A stretch of DNA of 64,000 nt, taken from NCBI GenBank assembly GCA_964540755.1, contig CAZIOB010000062.1:1-64000 (forward strand). Direction: 5' to 3'. Below are positions 1 to 9,643 of this stretch, one piece after another. A program made the translations under genes and the position numbers. The notes below the pieces were generated by a model. It saw only the letters and a program-made list of their open reading frames with translations. It was not told the DNA's origin and did no database searches. The DNA comes from JAAYJR01 sp964540755 (GTDB lineage Bacteria > Bacteroidota > Bacteroidia > Bacteroidales > Prolixibacteraceae). How positions within the stretch are numbered: position 1 is the stretch's first letter; every line of letters starts with the position of its first letter.

Positions 1-1
1 C

Positions 2-1516
2 ATTACAGACCGGATTGTTGCTTTGTCCCCAAAGGCCGGAGACTATCGGAATCTGAGTGCAGTAAAAGATGGATTGTTATATATTCATGGTGGCAAACTC
101 TATAAATACGAAATAGAAAAAGAAAAAAGTACAGAAATTCTTGAAAAAGTTACCCAGGTATTGGTTTCGTCAGACAAAAAAATGATGCTTTACCGGTCAG
201 GGAGTGATTATGGAATAACCGCCATAAAACCGGGAATCAAACAGGGAACCGGAAAACTCGATATGAGTGACATGGAAATGAAAATTGATCCGGTAAAAGA
301 ATGGGAACAAATTTACAATGATGGTTGGCGGATATTCCGGGATTATTTTTATGTGGAAAATCTTCATGGAGTCGATTGGCAATCAGTGAAAGAAAAATAC
401 AGTAAGCTGCTCCCTTATGTAGGACACAGGGCCGATCTTGATTATATCCTGAGTGAAATGGTTGCTGAATCAAACACGGGTCATGCCTATGTGGACTGGG
501 GAGATTTTAAAAAGGTGGAACAGATAGAAAGCGGACTTTTAGGAGCACGGCTTACAGCAGACAAATCAGCGGACCTTTACCGGATTGAAAAAATATATGA
601 CAGCGAAAACTGGAATAAATCACGGCGTTCACCGCTTACTGAACCGGGAGTGAATGTCAGTGAGGGAGATTATCTCCTTAGCATAAATGGTAAGGATATC
701 CATGTTAATGAAAATCCTTACAAGTTACTGGAAAATAAAGCCGGAAAATTGACAGAGATTACTGTTTCAGACAGCCCCGACGGATCAGATCCCCGCACTT
801 ATCTTATAGAACCGGCCGCAAGCGAACTGGAACTCATGTACCTCGAATGGGTAAACGAACGCCGCAATATGGTAGAAAAACTATCGGGCGGACGAATTGG
901 TTATATTCATGTACCCAATACATCCTTCGAAGGTAACAGGGAATTATTCCGCGGAATGTATGCTTACCATAATAAGGAAGCCCTGATTATTGATGATCGC
1001 TATAATGGAGGCGGATTTATCCCTAATATTATGACGGACCTTTTAGATCGCAAAACCCTTAATTACTGGAAACGGGGCGGACTGGATCCAATGCGCACCC
1101 CGGATATCGCCCACGATGGCCCCAAAGTAATGCTTATAAACGGTTACTCTTCTTCGGGAGGAGATGCACTGCCTTTTTATTTCAGTAAAAAAGGTCTCGG
1201 AATGCTCATAGGAACAAGGACATGGGGCGGACTTGTAGGGATCTCGGGTAATGCAATCCTGGTGGATGGAGGCAGTATTTCAGTACCACGGTTTGGTATT
1301 TACAGCAAAGAGGGCGAATGGATTATAGAAGGTATAGGCGTATATCCGGATATCGAGGTAGTTGACCGTCCGGAAGAACTGGCCAAAGGTAACGATCCCT
1401 GTATCGAAAAAGCCGTGGAAGTTCTGCTGAAAAAACTTAAAGAAAATCCTGCAAAAAAAGTTCAACCGCCAAAACCTCCGGACAGATCTAAATGGATTAA
1501 AAAAGACAGCAAATAG
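2..1516 (+). CDS. Tricorn-like S41 serine peptidase, C-terminal part (5' end cut)
   Basis: The reading frame is open to the left window edge, so this is the C-terminal half of a longer protein; full tricorn homologues run to about 1,000-1,100 residues. The TTG at 23 is not a convincing start. Counting from it, a histidine in TGHAY sits near residue 154 and matches the tricorn catalytic His. A PDZ-like segment lies near residues 195-265. The S41 core contains the nucleophile region GYSSSGGD (residues 374-381) and a late Glu in the IIEGIGVYPDIEV stretch. In the family these enzymes degrade oligopeptides, and in Bacteroidota they are usually exported. The missing N-terminus should hold the beta-propeller domains. 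The RND operon downstream is 165 bp away and has its own promoter. Confidence 0.85.
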   Translation: MTDRIVALSPKAGDYRNLSAVKDGLLYIHGGKLYKYEIEKEKSTEILEKVTQVLVSSDKKMMLYRSGSDYGITAIKPGIKQGTGKLDMSDMEMKIDPVKEWEQIYNDGWRIFRDYFYVENLHGVDWQSVKEKYSKLLPYVGHRADLDYILSEMVAESNTGHAYVDWGDFKKVEQIESGLLGARLTADKSADLYRIEKIYDSENWNKSRRSPLTEPGVNVSEGDYLLSINGKDIHVNENPYKLLENKAGKLTEITVSDSPDGSDPRTYLIEPAASELELMYLEWVNERRNMVEKLSGGRIGYIHVPNTSFEGNRELFRGMYAYHNKEALIIDDRYNGGGFIPNIMTDLLDRKTLNYWKRGGLDPMRTPDIAHDGPKVMLINGYSSSGGDALPFYFSKKGLGMLIGTRTWGGLVGISGNAILVDGGSISVPRFGIYSKEGEWIIEGIGVYPDIEVVDRPEELAKGNDPCIEKAVEVLLKKLKENPAKKVQPPKPPDRSKWIKKDSK

Positions 1517-1580
1517 TTTATAAACATAAATTTTTACAATAATACAATACTCACGCAAGATTCTCTTTTTTTAGTGGACA

Positions 1581-1596
1581 TAATTTTGTACATTTG
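1581..1596 (+). promoter_or_regulatory. Two abutting -7 elements for the RND operon
   Basis: TAATTTTG (1581-1588) is followed directly by TACATTTG (1589-1596). Both fit the Bacteroidota -7 consensus TAnnTTTG. They lie 85 nt before the adaptor start. No clear -33 TTTG is seen. Confidence 0.4.
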
Positions 1597-1681
1597 ATTG
1601 TTGTTCGCTAATTTTTTCTTCTTTTTGCCACTCTATGGGTGGAATATGTATAAAATTTTTTAACTGATCTAACTTTCGGTA

Positions 1682-2737
1682 ATGAAAAGATTCATTGTGT
1701 TCACTTTTCTTGGTGCAATACTCCTGGTTCTCATACTGGTAAAAATATTTGCCAATACGAGAAAAGATAAAGCAATTATTTCCAATACAGGCCAGCAGCC
1801 GGTGCAGGCAGAATGTATGGTTGCCGAAAATACTCCGGGGGAATTCTCATATACTGCCGTTGGAAAAATACGGGCAAATGAGAGAGTGGAACTGGTAAGT
1901 GAAGTCTCAAGAAGACTGATTTCCATTCATTTTCAGGAAGGCAACCAAGTAAAAAAAGGAGATCTGCTGTTTCATCTTGATGATGCAGAATGGTTAGCTG
2001 AACTTTCTAAGCTAAAGGCAAAACTTGACCTGGCAAGAGAAACCGAAGAGAGGAATATACAATTACTAAATTCGGGCGGGATCAGTCAGCAGATCTTTGA
2101 CGAAATGGTCAGTCAGCGCAAAATTCTTGAGGCAGAAGAGCAGATCCTTAATGTCCATATTGAAAAAGCAAATATCCGTGCACCTTTCGATGGATTCGCC
2201 GGTATAAGGAATGTGAGTGAAGGTGCTTTTCTTTCACCAGGGACTGTTCTGACAGTTATAGAAGACCTGAGCAGGCTCAAACTCGAATTTACTGTCCCTG
2301 AAATATATGCAGCCACCATTAAAAAAGGCGACAGGGTCAGTTTCCGGACTGACGGGATCCCGGGATTCCAGAATGCGGTAATTGAGGCTTTCGATCCCTC
2401 GGTTAGTGAAACAACCGGTAATTACCATGTGCTCGCTCTTGTGGAAAAACCTGATCCTGGTCTGAAGGCTGGGGTGGCAGTGAGTATTAGCATCCGGACT
2501 TCAAGTCCTGCTCCTGCCCTGTTTATTCCAACCCAGGCGCTTGTTCCTGTAGCCGGTGGATATAATGTGTTTGCACTCGATAATGGGAAAGCTGACTTAA
2601 GAAAAGTTACTACCGGTATCAGGTCAGAAAAGGCAGTGGAGATAGTAAGCGGAATAAATCCCGGCGATACTGTTCTTATGACTGGGTTCATGAGAGTCAG
2701 GCAGGGATCTCCTGTTAAAATAGTAAAAATCTGGTAA
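1682..2737 (+). CDS. RND efflux periplasmic adaptor (MFP/HlyD family)
   Basis: This 351-aa protein bridges the inner-membrane pump and the outer-membrane channel of a tripartite exporter. An N-terminal hydrophobic anchor spans residues 5-23. A barrel-sandwich (lipoyl-like) half follows near residue 60, then a short alpha-hairpin (about 95-155) containing the SGGISQQIFDEM stretch, then the second half-lipoyl motif NIRAPFDGFAG and a beta-barrel. Its stop lies one base before the pump start, so the two are translationally coupled. The adaptor class is clear, but the substrate cannot be read from the sequence. Confidence 0.93.
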   Translation: MKRFIVFTFLGAILLVLILVKIFANTRKDKAIISNTGQQPVQAECMVAENTPGEFSYTAVGKIRANERVELVSEVSRRLISIHFQEGNQVKKGDLLFHLDDAEWLAELSKLKAKLDLARETEERNIQLLNSGGISQQIFDEMVSQRKILEAEEQILNVHIEKANIRAPFDGFAGIRNVSEGAFLSPGTVLTVIEDLSRLKLEFTVPEIYAATIKKGDRVSFRTDGIPGFQNAVIEAFDPSVSETTGNYHVLALVEKPDPGLKAGVAVSISIRTSSPAPALFIPTQALVPVAGGYNVFALDNGKADLRKVTTGIRSEKAVEIVSGINPGDTVLMTGFMRVRQGSPVKIVKIW

Positions 2738-2738
2738 C

Positions 2739-5700
2739 ATGAGTTTATCATCTACCTGCATTGAACGTCCGGCACTGCCCGTGGTTCTTTCCCTGCTTAT
2801 GATTATTGCAGGAGTAGTAGGGTTTGTATCTCTGCCTGACAGGGAATACCCGGAAATGGACCCTCCTGTTGTTAATGTGACAACCTTATATACCGGTGCC
2901 AACGCAGAGGTAATCCAGGCCCAGATCACAGAGCCCCTGGAACAGATGATCAGCGGTATTGAAGGTATAAGGACGATCTCATCTTCATCATCTGAACAAT
3001 CGAGTGTGATAACTGTTGAGTTTAATCTCGGCGATGACCTTGAAAGAGCAACAAATGATGTTCGTGACCGTGTATCAAGGGCCATCCGGTTTTTACCCAA
3101 AGATGTGGATCCGCCTATAGTAGAAAAGCTGGATGCTAATTCAAATCCCATTATTTTCGTAATTGTAGATAGTGAGGAACATAATATAATGGAAATCAAT
3201 GATGTAGTTGACAGATACCTAAAAGATCGCTATCAGACTATTCCCGGTATTGCCGGAATCAAAATCTTTGGCGAAAGAAAATACGCTATGCGCCTTTGGT
3301 TGAATCCGGAAAAGATGCAGGCTAAAGGTATCACCTCCACAGATGTTCAACAGGCTGTTATACGCGGGAACCAGGAAGCTCCCTCCGGAAGGATCGAAGG
3401 TGATAATACCGAGCTGAGTATCCGCACAATGGGACTGCTTGCAACTCCTGAATCATTCAATAATCTTATTATTAAAAATGAAAACGGAGAAATTATCAGA
3501 TTCAGCGAGATCGGCCATGCTGCCCTCGGATCCGAAAATGAAAGAACTATCTGTAAAGAATTCCTGAAACCTTCTATAGCAATCGGAGTGATTCCGCAAC
3601 CCGGCGCCAATACAATTGAAATTGTAGATGAATTCTACAGAAGAAGTGAAATGATAGCAAAAGAGATGCCGCCCGGCTACAATGCTATTGTGGGTTTTGA
3701 TTTTACTGCTTTCGAAAGGAAATCTATTAAAGAGGTCCAGGAGACACTTATCATGGCTTTTGTCCTTGTGGTATTGATCATTTTCCTCTTTTTAAGGGAT
3801 TGGCGGTCAACAATAATACCTGTAGCTGCAATTCCCATCTCCATCATTGCTACCTTCTTTATTATGTGGATAGGAGGTCTATCCATCAATGTACTTACAC
3901 TTATGGGACTGATTCTGGCCATCGGACTGGTGTGTGATGATGCAATTGTAGTACTGGAGAATATCTACTCTAAAGTAGATGCCGGATACAAACCTAAGTT
4001 TGCAGCCCTGAAAGGAAGCAAAGAAATTTATACTGCCGTCATCTCAACCACTATAACGCTGGTAATGGTCTTTATTCCGGTTTTATTTCTTCAGGGCTTA
4101 ACAGGAAGGCTCTTTAAAGAGTTTGTAATTGTCATCGCCGGTGCAGTGATTATCTCCACCCTGGTGGCGCTGACTCTTTCCCCTATGATGGGATCAAAGG
4201 TCCTGACAGCCCAGCATCATCTGAATTTCAACTGGATTTACAGAATTACAGAACCATTTTTCATCAGTTTGAACCGTGGTTACCGTTATTCTCTTGCAGG
4301 ATTCATGAAATATAAATGGACTGTCTGGCCGCTCCTGGTTATCCTGATTTTTTTTATCGGACTGCTATGGAAAACCCTTCATAAAGAACTGGCTCCGCTC
4401 GAAGACAGGTCCAATATACGTATTAATGCACTTGGTCCCGAAGGATCTTCTTTTGAATTCATGGAAAAATATATGGACCAGCTCAGTCAGTATGTCGCTG
4501 ATTCCATTCCGGAAGCTACAAGAAACCTCTCGCTTGTGTCACCCTCTATGAATAATATCGAACCTGCCAATAAAGGAATTCACCTGGTATATTTAAATGA
4601 ACCCCGGGAACGGGAAAGATCTCAGTCTGAAATATTTCTGAAGCTGGCAAAAGATGTACAGTCAATAACCGGGATAGGTATATATCCGTTTGAACCACCT
4701 ACCATTGGCAGCCGCTTCGGGGGACAGCCACTTCAGTTTGTTATCCAGTCCCCTTCATTTGATTCCTTAAAGCAGATCCTTCCTTTATTTCTTGCTGAAG
4801 CTCAGAAAAGCAAAATACTCCGGTTTATTGACTCAAACCTTAAGGTTAACAAGCCTGAGCTGAGAATCAGCGTGGATCGCGATAAAGCTGCAATGTATGA
4901 GGTTTCGGTGCTTGATATAGGAAATACACTGCAGGCAGCATTAAGCGGCCAAAGATACGGTTACTATATTATGAACGGAAAACAATACCAGATCATAGGC
5001 CAGTTTAGCCGCAATTTCTATAATGCTCCCTCGACACTGAATACTGTCTATGTAAAAAATGCAAAAGGAATTCCCATAGCACTGTCAAATCTGGTAACCT
5101 GGGAAGAGGAGATCAGTCCGTCAACTATTTTTAAATATGACCGCTATTTTGCTGCCACCATAACAGGAGGGGTTGCCCCGGGATATACCCTCGGAGATGG
5201 CATAGACGAATTACAAAAAACTGCCGGTAAAGTGCTTACTCCTTCATTCAGAACTGCCCTGGCCGGACAAAGCCGGGATTATGCTGAAAGTTCTTCAAGC
5301 CTGATGGTAGTATTTATCCTGGCGATAGTCATTATATATCTGATCCTGGCTGCTCAATTCGATAATTTCATTGATCCTATAGTAATTTTAATGACCGTTC
5401 CCCTGGCTTTATTCGGAGCCTTACTCTCTCTATGGTACTTTGACCAGACCCTGAATATTTTCAGTCAGATCGGAATGATCATGCTGATCGGACTGGTTAC
5501 CAAAAACGGTATCCTGATCGTGGAGTTTGCCCACCAAAGAAAAAAGATGGGAGAAAGTAAAATAGAGGCTGTCGAGAAAGCTGCAATATCCCGGTTGAGA
5601 CCTATACTAATGACAGCATTTTCTACTCTTTTCGGGATTTTACCCGTTGCACTGGCCCTGGGATCCTCTTCCGGCAGCCGCAAGTCTTTGGGTATTGCCG

Positions 5701-5831
5701 TAATCGGGGGATTGATCTTTGCGACTTTCTTTTCACTATATCTTGTTCCTGTTATATATGCCTATTTATCAAAAGAGTATAAGCCTGAAACTGAGGAAGA
5801 AAATGAAATGTATGAACCTGTTTTTAAATAA
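2739..5831 (+). CDS. RND multidrug efflux permease (HAE1/AcrB family)
   Basis: This is a full-length 1,030-aa proton-driven inner-membrane exporter with the usual pattern of 12 transmembrane helices and two large periplasmic loops. The proton-relay residues are present: an Asp-Asp pair in the TM4 segment LVCDDAIVVLENIY and the TM10 lysine in GLVTKNGILIVEF. These match AcrB D407/D408 and K940. The opening LPDREYPEMDPP is typical of HAE1 pumps rather than heavy-metal CzcA pumps, so export of hydrophobic or amphiphilic compounds is inferred. It lies between the adaptor and the TolC-like gene; its last 29 bp overlap the latter. Confidence 0.95.
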   Translation: MSLSSTCIERPALPVVLSLLMIIAGVVGFVSLPDREYPEMDPPVVNVTTLYTGANAEVIQAQITEPLEQMISGIEGIRTISSSSSEQSSVITVEFNLGDDLERATNDVRDRVSRAIRFLPKDVDPPIVEKLDANSNPIIFVIVDSEEHNIMEINDVVDRYLKDRYQTIPGIAGIKIFGERKYAMRLWLNPEKMQAKGITSTDVQQAVIRGNQEAPSGRIEGDNTELSIRTMGLLATPESFNNLIIKNENGEIIRFSEIGHAALGSENERTICKEFLKPSIAIGVIPQPGANTIEIVDEFYRRSEMIAKEMPPGYNAIVGFDFTAFERKSIKEVQETLIMAFVLVVLIIFLFLRDWRSTIIPVAAIPISIIATFFIMWIGGLSINVLTLMGLILAIGLVCDDAIVVLENIYSKVDAGYKPKFAALKGSKEIYTAVISTTITLVMVFIPVLFLQGLTGRLFKEFVIVIAGAVIISTLVALTLSPMMGSKVLTAQHHLNFNWIYRITEPFFISLNRGYRYSLAGFMKYKWTVWPLLVILIFFIGLLWKTLHKELAPLEDRSNIRINALGPEGSSFEFMEKYMDQLSQYVADSIPEATRNLSLVSPSMNNIEPANKGIHLVYLNEPRERERSQSEIFLKLAKDVQSITGIGIYPFEPPTIGSRFGGQPLQFVIQSPSFDSLKQILPLFLAEAQKSKILRFIDSNLKVNKPELRISVDRDKAAMYEVSVLDIGNTLQAALSGQRYGYYIMNGKQYQIIGQFSRNFYNAPSTLNTVYVKNAKGIPIALSNLVTWEEEISPSTIFKYDRYFAATITGGVAPGYTLGDGIDELQKTAGKVLTPSFRTALAGQSRDYAESSSSLMVVFILAIVIIYLILAAQFDNFIDPIVILMTVPLALFGALLSLWYFDQTLNIFSQIGMIMLIGLVTKNGILIVEFAHQRKKMGESKIEAVEKAAISRLRPILMTAFSTLFGILPVALALGSSSGSRKSLGIAVIGGLIFATFFSLYLVPVIYAYLSKEYKPETEEENEMYEPVFK

Positions 5832-7143
5832 GCGGATTATTCCTGAGACCAAAATTTTGCTTGCCGGATTATTTATATTTCCGTCATTGTTATCGGCACA
5901 GCAGATGCTGACATTAAATGACGCTATAAGTGAGGGCCTTGAGCATAATTTCCAGATAAATGTTGCAAAAAACGAGACGGAAATAGCCGGGAATGAAGTC
6001 ACGCGCGGTAATGCAGGATACCTGCCGAATGTTACGGCACAAGGATCCGTGGATAAAGCTATCGTTAACGCAAAAGTTAAAGTTTTTACAGGTAATGAAC
6101 TCGACCAGTCAGGGGCGGAATCAACCGTCTCTGCAGCAGGGGTAAGAGCTGACTGGACACTTTTTGAAGGCATGGGAAGATCGGCGGTTTTCAGTCAGTT
6201 AAAAGAACTCTGGGATATCAGCAATCTTGAGACAAAAATCACAATGGAAGGAGTCGTTGCTGATATCATTAAGACATATTGTGGTATTATCAGGGACAAG
6301 CAGCTTATGGAAGCCTGCCGGGATAGACTGGATCTAAGCAATTTCAGATATCAGATTGCCTCACAAAAGCTTGATGCAGGTCTTGCCTCTGAAATGGAGC
6401 TGCTCCAGTCGCAGGTCTTATATCATACAGACTCGACCGATATGACACTGCAGGAAGCTGCTTACCAGAAATCAAAAATTATACTTAATCAACTCCTTGC
6501 TGCCGAAATTCAGAGGGATTTTGTCACTGAAGATTCAATCATCCTTTCCCCGGTTCCCTCACTGGATGAACTGATCTCCTCTGCACTGGAAAGGAACAGC
6601 AGTTATAAACTCGCTGCCAGTCAAATGAATCTCAGCAAATTTGAAGCTAAGCAGCTTAAAGCCAGGCAATATCCTAAAATATCTGTTACCGGTTCCTATA
6701 ACTATTATGAAAATGAAACAGAAGCATCATTTATCCTTTATAACCGGAACTTCGGACCACAGATAGGATTGAATGCGGGAATTTTTTTGTATGACGGATC
6801 AAAACTCAAACGCGATATTAAAAATGCCCGGATAAATATCACAAATCATAAACTTTTAGTTAAGGAAATTGAACAGAAACTTACTTCACTGATCATACAA
6901 ACTTACCTCGATCACCAGAGCCACCTTAAAACGATTTCTCTCAGCAGGGAAGGCTATGATCTTGCAATGAAAAACCTGGATATAGCAAAACAGGCACTGG
7001 AAGCAGGTGTAATATCATCTCTCAGATTCAGAGAAGTACAGGAGGAACTTTTCCAGGCATCTTCAGACCTGGCTTATGCAGTTTTTGAAGCAAAAAGCAG
7101 TGAAACAGATCTTCTCAGACTAAGTGGAATGCTTATTAAGTGA
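5803..7143 (+). CDS. TolC-family outer-membrane efflux channel
   Basis: The third component of the RND exporter, 446 aa from the chosen start. The frame is open from 5719, but the ATG at 5803 is preferred. It has a GAGGAAG ribosome-binding site at 5792-5798 and is followed by a signal peptide ending near LLSAQQ. Two internal repeats of the OEP fold are visible, beginning with LTLNDAISEGLEHNFQI and, in the second half, LDELISSALERNSSYKL. Long helical stretches form the periplasmic tunnel. The start overlaps the pump gene by 29 bp. Its stop is one base from the stop of the convergent STAS gene, and no terminator is visible between them. Confidence 0.92.
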   Translation: MKCMNLFLNKRIIPETKILLAGLFIFPSLLSAQQMLTLNDAISEGLEHNFQINVAKNETEIAGNEVTRGNAGYLPNVTAQGSVDKAIVNAKVKVFTGNELDQSGAESTVSAAGVRADWTLFEGMGRSAVFSQLKELWDISNLETKITMEGVVADIIKTYCGIIRDKQLMEACRDRLDLSNFRYQIASQKLDAGLASEMELLQSQVLYHTDSTDMTLQEAAYQKSKIILNQLLAAEIQRDFVTEDSIILSPVPSLDELISSALERNSSYKLAASQMNLSKFEAKQLKARQYPKISVTGSYNYYENETEASFILYNRNFGPQIGLNAGIFLYDGSKLKRDIKNARINITNHKLLVKEIEQKLTSLIIQTYLDHQSHLKTISLSREGYDLAMKNLDIAKQALEAGVISSLRFREVQEELFQASSDLAYAVFEAKSSETDLLRLSGMLIK

Positions 7144-7144
7144 A

Positions 7145-7474
7145 CTAATCTTCCAAAGCTTCCTCCTCAGTCTCGAAAATCTTAAATATGCTTGAAAATC
7201 CAGAAATAGCAAATGTTTCAAGAACCGGTTGAGTTAATTCGCATAAATATAATTTACCTTTTTTTCCTATGATTTTTTTCTGCGCGTTCAGAAAAACCCT
7301 CAGCCCCATACTATTAATGTATTCCAATTCCTTGCAGTTAATGATCAGGTTTTTATCCGTGTTTTCAATTTGATCAAAAATCTCCCTTTCAAGTTCAGAT
7401 ACCTGTGTTGCATCCACCCTGCCCTCCACATATATAATGCGAAAACCATCCTTTTCAGATTCATTTATATTCAT
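7145..7474 (-). CDS. STAS-domain protein (anti-sigma factor antagonist type)
   Basis: This 109-aa single-domain protein has the fold signature of SpoIIAA/RsbV antagonists. The core IINCKELEYINSMGLRVF includes Ser55, at the position phosphorylated by the partner kinase in that family. A purine-rich GGAGA lies just before the start. It is downstream of, and co-directional with, the permease at 7655-9367, which carries an ATPase-like tail resembling the kinase partner of such antagonists. A signalling link between the two is inferred. No RsbU-type phosphatase or sigma factor is nearby. Confidence 0.88.
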   Translation of the reverse strand: MNINESEKDGFRIIYVEGRVDATQVSELEREIFDQIENTDKNLIINCKELEYINSMGLRVFLNAQKKIIGKKGKLYLCELTQPVLETFAISGFSSIFKIFETEEEALED

Positions 7475-7654
7475 ATCATATTATCTCCTGTTTGATTAAA
7501 TGCAGGCTTTAAAAATCTCTGGCTAATTTACGATTTTTCGGATTCATAATATTCTAAAAAACCGAAGATTTTTGAAATAGTACGCAAAAAGAGGTATTGT
7601 TAAAATAGATGAGTAATTATGCGACGGATGTGGTCAGGTTATACTTATATGCTA

Positions 7655-9367
7655 TTAATGCTCAAATGACAAACGGATTTTGACCAGACCTTTATTTTCT
7701 GTTATTTTTATTTTGTCGCAATATTGTGAGATCAAAAATCCTGAGAGCTTTTTAAGCTGACCTGATGAAGCCCCAAGTTTATCAATATCAGGTATTGTAT
7801 CACAAAGGACGACAGGCTCTCCTGTATATTCCATAATTGCTTCTATCTTCAGCTCATCGAAACTTACATTTACCTTTATAGGTGATTCGCTGAGTTTTTC
7901 AAGAACAATCATTTCAAATGTCTCACTGATAGCAAATGATACCTTTGATACAATTTCCAATCGTGCCCCCCATAACTGTCCTTTTTGCTCCATGAATTTA
8001 AATATTTTTTCAGATCCCGGTTCTTTAATATCCAGCATAATGGCTGCATGTTTTTTTACGCCCAGCCGCAACAGCAGATTTAAAGTCACTGCCGAAATAG
8101 CCCCCAGTGACAATGAGGAGCTGAATACAGGCTGTATATAAGGATGAATACCCTCATAAATTTCCGGTGTCATATCAACACTTAATCCAAGTATCAGCGA
8201 TATCCCTACAACAAAAATTTTTCTGGCATCAAGCATTCGTGACATTATCATTTGCAGTCCCTGCACTATCATAAAACTTATTGAAAATATCAATAAAGCT
8301 CCCATTACCGGTTTAGGCATGATAATGAAAAAATTTGCAAGACGCGGGAAAAAAGCAAAAAATACCATTAAAAGTCCGGTTGAATATGCGATTACCCTGC
8401 TAGTGGCGCCCGTAGCTACTGATAATCCAATATTGGAGGAGGAAGATGACTGTCCGAACCCACCGATAAGTCCGGGCAGAACACCACCCATCCCGTCGGC
8501 AAAAATACCTCCTGAGACAGTTTTCATATCCACCCTTTTCCAGTCTGAATCATTTATCCGCTGACATGTTGATATATCCCCTATCGTCTTGAGTGTTGAA
8601 GAAAGAGCAGCAATTGTAAAAGGAATTATCAGTCTGATATCAAAACTCCAGCTCATATTTTTAATATAAGGCACTGAAAAAAGAGGCGCATTCTTTAACT
8701 GTTCAATTGATTCCTGCTCCATAATTCCCAGTGCATAAGCAAGCAGATATCCAAGTATCATTCCTGTTAAAGTACAGAATAACTTCAGCTTCCCTTTTGA
8801 AAAAACATTTAATCCAACCATAAATGCAAGAGTAATAATACCCGTAATTATCTCCGGTGTCTCAATTATTTCATCCTTAAATCCTATCCCGACCAAATTT
8901 CTTACGCTTAAGGGAATAACCACAATGCCGACCAGCGCCACTACAGTTCCTGTCACTTCTGGAGGGAACAACCCCCTCAGCCTGTGCATTATCCTGGAGA
9001 ACAATGCCTCAATGACACCCACAAATGAGGTCATGCCGAAAAGGAGGGGTAACCCGCCTAATGACACAGCATACAGCGAAGCATTAAAATAGGAGGGGCC
9101 GCAAAGAGCAGGACATAAATATCCTGAACCAAATCTGTTATTTTTAACTGATTGAAGTATAGTCACTAATCCGCCGGCCAATAATGACAGGCTGACAAAA
9201 GCCCGGCCATCATGTTCAGATATGTTAACCCCCATTTCCCTGACAATAATAACCGGAAAAATAATAGCAATAAAAAGGAGAAAAATATGTTGGAACCCGA
9301 GTAGAATGGTGGTAACAACCGGAGGCCGGTCATTAACTCCATATATTAATGAAGAAGGTTTGCTCAT
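7655..9367 (-). CDS. NCS2 uracil/xanthine-type permease with C-terminal degenerate anti-sigma-ATPase-like domain
   Basis: Residues 1 to about 435 form a complete nucleobase:cation symporter-2 transporter with many membrane helices. The QSSSSSNIGLSVATGATSR stretch and the preceding GGFG loop are typical. Residues about 438-570 are not membrane-bound. Their order of elements, ending in LSGFLISQYCDKIKI then NKGLVKIRL, resembles an RsbW/SpoIIAB HATPase. The N-box Asn and the DxG aspartate appear to be replaced, so ATPase activity is doubtful. The STAS gene follows 180 bp downstream on the same strand. The permease call is firm; the tail assignment is by pattern only. Substrate among uracil, xanthine and urate is not resolved. 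Confidence 0.85.
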   Translation of the reverse strand: MSKPSSLIYGVNDRPPVVTTILLGFQHIFLLFIAIIFPVIIVREMGVNISEHDGRAFVSLSLLAGGLVTILQSVKNNRFGSGYLCPALCGPSYFNASLYAVSLGGLPLLFGMTSFVGVIEALFSRIMHRLRGLFPPEVTGTVVALVGIVVIPLSVRNLVGIGFKDEIIETPEIITGIITLAFMVGLNVFSKGKLKLFCTLTGMILGYLLAYALGIMEQESIEQLKNAPLFSVPYIKNMSWSFDIRLIIPFTIAALSSTLKTIGDISTCQRINDSDWKRVDMKTVSGGIFADGMGGVLPGLIGGFGQSSSSSNIGLSVATGATSRVIAYSTGLLMVFFAFFPRLANFFIIMPKPVMGALLIFSISFMIVQGLQMIMSRMLDARKIFVVGISLILGLSVDMTPEIYEGIHPYIQPVFSSSLSLGAISAVTLNLLLRLGVKKHAAIMLDIKEPGSEKIFKFMEQKGQLWGARLEIVSKVSFAISETFEMIVLEKLSESPIKVNVSFDELKIEAIMEYTGEPVVLCDTIPDIDKLGASSGQLKKLSGFLISQYCDKIKITENKGLVKIRLSFEH

Positions 9368-9408
9368 GATATAGATTAGTTTTAGCCTTTATTACTAATT
9401 TTTTATAA

Positions 9409-9440
9409 TTGATTAATTGGATTTGAAATTAATTAATCAA
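9409..9440. repeat. 10-bp inverted repeat between divergent genes
   Basis: Perfect arms TTGATTAATT (9409-9418) and its reverse complement (9431-9440) are separated by 12 bp, 42 bp upstream of the permease start. The region is very AT-rich. It could be an operator for either divergent gene. Confidence 0.35.
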
Positions 9441-9643
9441 ATTCTACCTTTCATTCTTAATCTACCCAAAATAAGTAGAAAAAAATTTCAAAATCTAATT
9501 TCGGAAATTTTAATCTTAATATCAAAATATTTGAAGATAAACATAAAAAATTATTAAATGAATCCTGTCAACAAATCCACATAGAAATATCTTTCACAAA
9601 TCCGGAATATATTTTAAATTTACATATTCAAAACCCTTTAAAA

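Noticed and set aside
9368..9643. A -7 promoter for the 237-aa membrane protein gene
   Set aside because: Only TATCTTTC (one mismatch, last base) was found upstream, too weak to list.
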